The translations under genes and the position numbers were made by a program. The notes under the pieces were generated by a model. The model saw only the letters and a program-made list of their open reading frames with translations, ran no database searches and was not told where the DNA came from. Positions 60,076 through 64,000 of a stretch of 64,000 bases of DNA are shown in pieces. The stretch lies in the NCBI RefSeq assembly GCF_016863295.1, contig NZ_BOOP01000004.1, forward strand, positions 372,001-436,000, given 5' to 3'. This DNA comes from Planotetraspora phitsanulokensis. Lineage in GTDB: Bacteria > Actinomycetota > Actinomycetes > Streptosporangiales > Streptosporangiaceae. The first letter of the stretch is position 1; the number at the start of each line of letters is the position of its first letter.

Positions 60076-60816
60076 TCAGGCGGAGTCCTTCACCGCGCTC
60101 CATCCGCCGTCCACCAGCAGGCACGCCCCGGTGACGTACGAACTCTCCTCGCAGGCGAGGAAGGTGACCGCGGCCGCCACCTCGTCGGGCCGGCCGAAAC
60201 GGCCGGCGGCGGTGCCCGCCACGCTGCGCAGGCGGTCCTCCTCGCCGATCCCGTCCCAGACGGGGGTGAGGATCGGCCCGGGAAGCACGGTGTTGACCCG
60301 CACGTCGGGGCCGTACTCCACCGCGAGCTGGCGGCCGAGCGACACGAGGCCGCCCTTGGCGGCGGCGTAGGCGGGATGCCCGGGCAGGCCGAACAGCGCG
60401 TGGACGGAGGAGCTCAGGACGACGGAGCCCCGGCTCTCCCGCAGGAGCCCGACGCAGGCGTTGACCGCCAGGTACGCCGCCTTGAGGTTGACCGCGATCT
60501 GCCGGTCCCAGTCGTCCTCGGCCAGTTCGTGCACGGGCGCCCGGACCACCACGCTGGCGTTGCTGTGGAGCACGTCCAGCCGGCCGAACTCGGCCCGCGC
60601 CACCTTCACGATCCGCCGCCAGGTCGCGGCGTCCGACACGTCGCCGGTGACCGCCCGCACGCCCAGCCGGTCGGAGGTCTGCGCGGCGACGTCCACGGCG
60701 ATCACGTGGGCGCCCTCGGCGAGGAATCGGTCCACGACCGCGGCGCCGATGCCCGAGGCCGCGCCGGTCACCACGGCGACCTTTCCGGACAGCAGTCCGC
60801 GTCCCATTGTCTGCAC
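60076..60816 (-). CDS. Short-chain dehydrogenase/reductase (SDR)
   Basis: A 246-residue classical SDR. Cofactor motif VVTGAASGIGAAVVDRFL, VIAVDVAAQ and TGDVSDAATW (NAD preference suggested by the Asp), then SNAS in place of the usual NNAG, catalytic SSSVHALFGLPGHPAYAAAKGG and PGPILTPVW; SSYVTGACLLVDGGW ends the protein. Start is uncertain: GTG 60816 has GGGGA upstream, ATG 60807 is a codon triplet later. It likely oxidises or reduces a sugar, as in non-phosphorylating galactose routes, but this is inference from context. Confidence 0.88.
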   Translation of the reverse strand: MQTMGRGLLSGKVAVVTGAASGIGAAVVDRFLAEGAHVIAVDVAAQTSDRLGVRAVTGDVSDAATWRRIVKVARAEFGRLDVLHSNASVVVRAPVHELAEDDWDRQIAVNLKAAYLAVNACVGLLRESRGSVVLSSSVHALFGLPGHPAYAAAKGGLVSLGRQLAVEYGPDVRVNTVLPGPILTPVWDGIGEEDRLRSVAGTAAGRFGRPDEVAAAVTFLACEESSYVTGACLLVDGGWSAVKDSA

Positions 60817-60985
60817 GTTGTCCCCGATGGTGAGTGACGCCCGGGAACGCTCTCCCATGAGCACGGGTGAGGCCGGGCGTCGTCGTCATACGTCGCGACC
60901 AAGTCAACACCCGCGGGTGACGACGGGGAATGTCCGATGTTCGCCCTCACCTGGACGATTCGCTGATTTCTGCCATACTGGGCCG

Positions 60986-61849
60986 ATGCCGATGCAGGAG
61001 GGCTTCCGCAACCAGCGGCTGACCGTCGTGCCGCGCCGGGTCGTCGCCGAGGCGAGCTCCCGCCCGGTGACCAGGCGCCTCATGGTCACCGACACCGGCT
61101 ACTATCCGAACGCCGCGGACCACCTGATGAAAAGGCTGGGCGGCATCGAGGAGACCATCCTCATCCTGTGCACGGCCGGCACGGGGTGGGCGAACATCGG
61201 GGGGACCCAGCACCGCGTCGGAGCCAACACGGCCTTGGTGATCCCCCACGGCGTCCCGCACGCGTACGGCGCGTCCGCCGACAATCCCTGGACGATCTGG
61301 TGGTGCCACTTACGAGGCGCCGACCTGACGGAGCTCATCGAGGAGATCGGGGCGGGCGCGTCCAGACCCGTGATCCCGATCGGCCGCCTCGATCGGGCGA
61401 TCGCCTTGCTCGACGAGATCGTGACCATACTTGAACGGGATCATTCGCCGGCGAGCCTGATGGGCGCGGCCGGCTCCGCGTGGAAACTTCTCACCCAGAT
61501 CGTGGTCGACCGCACCATGCCGGTGCCCGGTGACCCCCTGCAGCGCGCGATGGCCTACCTGGCCGAACGGCTGGACAGAACTGTCCGGGTCGCCGACCTG
61601 GCGGCTCTGGTCGGCGTCTCCCCCTCTCATCTGAGCGCGTTGTTCCGCCGTGCCACCGGAGGCGGCGTGCTCGCGCACCACACCGCGCTGCGGATGGCGC
61701 AGGCACGCAACCTCCTCGACACGACGGACGCGACGGTGGCGAAGATCGCACGGGAGGTGGGCTACCCCGACCCGTTCTACTTCTCCCGCCATTTCAAGCG
61801 GATGCACGAGGCCAGCCCCACCGAGTACCGCAACCGCGCGAAGGGCTGA
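60986..61849 (+). CDS. AraC family transcriptional regulator with cupin domain
   Basis: A 287-residue regulator. The N-terminal cupin (LMVTDTGYYPNAADHLMKR; ILILCTAGTGWANIGG; LVIPHGVPHAYGAS) senses a sugar in this family. The C-terminal two-unit DNA-binding domain reads VADLAALVGVSPSHLSALFR and KIAREVGYPDPFYFSRHFKR. CATACT (60974-60979) is exactly 6 nt before ATG 60986 with no ribosome site, so a leaderless transcript is likely. It lies between the SDR-mutarotase pair (divergent) and the GH36 gene (convergent), and probably controls one or both. Confidence 0.9.
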   Translation: MPMQEGFRNQRLTVVPRRVVAEASSRPVTRRLMVTDTGYYPNAADHLMKRLGGIEETILILCTAGTGWANIGGTQHRVGANTALVIPHGVPHAYGASADNPWTIWWCHLRGADLTELIEEIGAGASRPVIPIGRLDRAIALLDEIVTILERDHSPASLMGAAGSAWKLLTQIVVDRTMPVPGDPLQRAMAYLAERLDRTVRVADLAALVGVSPSHLSALFRRATGGGVLAHHTALRMAQARNLLDTTDATVAKIAREVGYPDPFYFSRHFKRMHEASPTEYRNRAKG

Positions 61850-61888
61850 GCCCGGGGAGCGGCCCCTCCCTTCGGCGCGGCCGCACCC

Positions 61889-64000
61889 TCACATCTCCGG
61901 GGCCCTCACGACCCGCAGCAGCACCGACCGGTCGACGTCCAGCGAGGGCGCCTCGATGCCGACGAGCCGCAGCACGCGCCCGGGAAGCGTCACGCCGTCG
62001 CGCTGCCACGGCGGGAGCACGACGCCGGCCGCGGGCGCGGACCCGGGGTGAACGGCTTCGACGGTGTAGTCGCGCTCGTCGTCGAGCCCGGGCAGGCGGA
62101 TCCGTCCCGGCGGCCACGTCGACGGCCGCTCGACGACGCTGAACGCGTAGAGCGCCTCACCGCGGTCGTCCGCCACCACTCCCTCCAGCCGGAACGCCGC
62201 GTCGGCGAGGTCGGCGTGGACGACCTCGCCCGAGTGCAGCAGCGCCCGGTGCTCCTTGTGGAAGGCGATCCACCGGGCGAGTGCGGCGCGGGTCTCGTCG
62301 TCGGCGGTGAGCAGGTTCACCTCGACGCCCAGGTGCCCCCACAGCGCCTTCTCCGCGCGGTAGTCGAGCGGATGCGTCCGGTGCGTCGTGTGCGACTCCT
62401 CGGCTCCGATGTGCGTGCCCTGCATCTCCGGGGGCACCAGCAACCCCGTCCAGCGCTGGATCTCGAGCCTCTCGTGCGGGTCGTTGCAGTCGCTGGGCCA
62501 GACCCGGTCGGCGAACTCGAGTACGCCGAGGTCGACGCGTCCGCCGCCGCTGGCGCACGACTCGATCTCCAGTCCGGGGTGGGCGGCCTTGAGCTCCGCC
62601 ATCAGCCGGTAGGCCTGCTCGACCTGCCTGCGGACCCCCGGCCGGCCGTCGGGCGTGTGGCCGGCGTCGAGCAGGTACCGGTTGTGGTCCCACTTGATGT
62701 AGGCGATGCCGAGCGTCCCGATGAGGTCGCTCATCCGCTCGAACAGGTACGCGTACGCGCCGGGGTGCCCGAGGTCCAGCACATGCTGGTGACGGGAGGG
62801 GAGGCCGGGGCCGTGCCCGCCGTCGAAGATCCATTCCGGGTGCTCGCGGGCAAGGTCGGAGTCGAGGTTGACCATCTCCGGCTCGAACCAGAGCCCGAAG
62901 TCCATGCCGAGTTCGCGCACCCGGGTGACGAGCGGCTCGAGACCGGCGGGCCAGACGTCCGGGTCGACCGTCCAGTCGCCGAGCGAACTGGTGTCGTCGC
63001 GGCGGCCCAGGAACCATCCGTCGTCGAGGACGAACCGTTCGGCGCCTGCCTGCGCTCCGCGTTCGGCGAGCGCGGTCAGGGTGTCGAGGTCGTGGTGGAA
63101 GTAGACCGCCTCCCACGTGTTCAGCACCACGGGCCGGGGCGAGCTGGGGTGTTGCGGCCGCGACCGCAGGTGCCGGTGGAACCGCGCGGCGAGGTCGTCG
63201 AGCCCGACTCCCCAGGAGCCGTACTGCCAGGGGCTCCGGTACGACTCGCCCTGGCCGAGCACCACCTCGGACGGCAGGAGCACCTCCCCCGCCGTGAGGT
63301 GCCTCGTGTCCGCCGGCACCCGCTCGGCGGCGAGCACCTGGTTGCCGCTCCACGCGAGATGCGTCCCCCAGACCATGCCCTCGCGGAACCCGAACCCGGC
63401 CTCACCGGCGACCACCAGCAGCGTGTGCTCGAGCCCCGGCTTGCCTCCCCGTGAGGCCCTGGCCCACTCCCCCACGTGGAACGGCCGCCGCTGCGGGACC
63501 CGCTCGAGCGCCCAGCGGCCGGTGAGGTCGAGGATCTCCGACGCCTCCGGCGGCACGGGCAGCGCCAGCTCGAGGGAGTCGATCCGGTACGGCTCGGCCG
63601 TGTCGTTCCTGATGGCGGCCCGCTGGCGGACGAGCCCGCTCGCGGCGAGCACCTGGATCTCGAACTCGGCGGCGAGGCCGTACTCGGGGTCGAGTGCCGT
63701 GGTGCGGAGCACTGGCCCGTCGTCCGTGTCGGCGACCTCGTGCTCCGCGTCCCGGAACTTCGGGGCCCAGCGGCGTCCGCCGGTGTCCCCGACCAGGCCC
63801 GGACGGCCGAGCCAGCCCTCCGCCAGTTGCGGGAGCACCGGGACGGGCTGCGGATAGGTCACCGCGCTGTCGCCGATGGCGGGAAGCGCCGCCCGCTGCA
63901 GGTCCGCCAGGGCGTCGTCCCCGAGCGCGCCGAGATCCGGCCCCCAGTGCAGGATGCGTGGAAGCCGGCCTCCGTCGACGGCGACGACGAGGCTGGTGCC
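61889..64000 (-). CDS. Glycoside hydrolase family 36 alpha-galactosidase (5' end outside window)
   Basis: At least 703 residues of a GH36 alpha-galactosidase; the frame is open to the last base, where it reads SLVVAVDGGRLPRILHWG, the family's N-terminal beta-sandwich, so the start is beyond the window. The nucleophile Asp is in IAYIKWDHNRYL, ESCASGGGRVDLGVLEF supplies substrate contacts and the acid/base Asp is in WPSDCNDPHERL. QGTHIGAEESHTTHRTH and PEWIFDGGHGPGLPSR are also typical. Cytoplasmic GH36 enzymes release galactose from raffinose-type sugars or melibiose. It supports an alpha-galactoside role for the second sugar locus. Confidence 0.93.
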   Translation of the reverse strand, partial: GTSLVVAVDGGRLPRILHWGPDLGALGDDALADLQRAALPAIGDSAVTYPQPVPVLPQLAEGWLGRPGLVGDTGGRRWAPKFRDAEHEVADTDDGPVLRTTALDPEYGLAAEFEIQVLAASGLVRQRAAIRNDTAEPYRIDSLELALPVPPEASEILDLTGRWALERVPQRRPFHVGEWARASRGGKPGLEHTLLVVAGEAGFGFREGMVWGTHLAWSGNQVLAAERVPADTRHLTAGEVLLPSEVVLGQGESYRSPWQYGSWGVGLDDLAARFHRHLRSRPQHPSSPRPVVLNTWEAVYFHHDLDTLTALAERGAQAGAERFVLDDGWFLGRRDDTSSLGDWTVDPDVWPAGLEPLVTRVRELGMDFGLWFEPEMVNLDSDLAREHPEWIFDGGHGPGLPSRHQHVLDLGHPGAYAYLFERMSDLIGTLGIAYIKWDHNRYLLDAGHTPDGRPGVRRQVEQAYRLMAELKAAHPGLEIESCASGGGRVDLGVLEFADRVWPSDCNDPHERLEIQRWTGLLVPPEMQGTHIGAEESHTTHRTHPLDYRAEKALWGHLGVEVNLLTADDETRAALARWIAFHKEHRALLHSGEVVHADLADAAFRLEGVVADDRGEALYAFSVVERPSTWPPGRIRLPGLDDERDYTVEAVHPGSAPAAGVVLPPWQRDGVTLPGRVLRLVGIEAPSLDVDRSVLLRVVRAPEM

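Overview
The window is a 64 kb stretch of very GC-rich DNA with dense, often 4-nt-overlapping genes. It carries F420/flavin LLM oxidoreductases, NarL-type two-component pairs, MsiK-style sugar ABC importers without their own ATPase, Tat-exported enzymes and several apparently leaderless genes. This points to a soil actinomycete chromosome, most plausibly Streptosporangiales (inference from gene content and style; no rRNA or tRNA is present to confirm it). The left edge cuts an O6-alkylguanine alkyltransferase gene and the right edge cuts a GH36 alpha-galactosidase gene.

Layout. 0-7.3 kb: small metabolic and regulatory genes (LLM oxidoreductase, methyltransferase, DUF421, zinc-binding-type dehydrogenase, CGNR regulator divergent from an Asp-nucleophile alpha/beta hydrolase, and an ArsR-SRPBCC-DUF998 operon). 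7.3-7.7 kb: a noncoding block with a 12-bp core repeated five times at exactly 53 bp, plus inverted copies. 7.7-22.1 kb: a glycan-use locus. Leftward it has PfkB kinase, binding protein, two permeases, GH2 beta-galactosidase, TIM-barrel epimerase and Gfo/Idh oxidoreductase; rightward it has a DeoR regulator, a GH4 glycosidase with an unusual CDSP signature and a GH38 alpha-mannosidase. 22-31 kb: a MurG paralogue, a TerC-type Mn exporter behind a yybP-ykoY riboswitch, a NarL two-component pair, DedA, an XRE/cupin regulator divergent from a methyltransferase, and an F420-type LLM enzyme. 31-37.6 kb: an accessory-looking block with a DHA2 drug exporter and TetR, relics of a response regulator and of a methyltransferase, an NmrA-like protein and an MMPL transporter. 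37.6-43 kb: AraC/aldo-keto reductase and HxlR/MFS/thiolase units.

43-50 kb: two paralogous Tat-exported spermidine-dehydrogenase-like FAD enzymes flank a TetR gene, and a gamma-glutamyltransferase follows the first; I read this as an extracytoplasmic polyamine or amine oxidation locus. 50-53.4 kb: a membrane protein and a histidine kinase/response regulator pair. 53.5-64 kb: a second sugar locus with GH31, DeoR, two permeases, binding protein, mutarotase-like protein, SDR, AraC and GH36, probably for alpha-galactosides. Regulation is unusually legible. Many intergenic regions have inverted or direct repeats on the promoter, and at least eight genes have a -10-like hexamer exactly 6 nt before the start codon, the geometry of leaderless transcripts.
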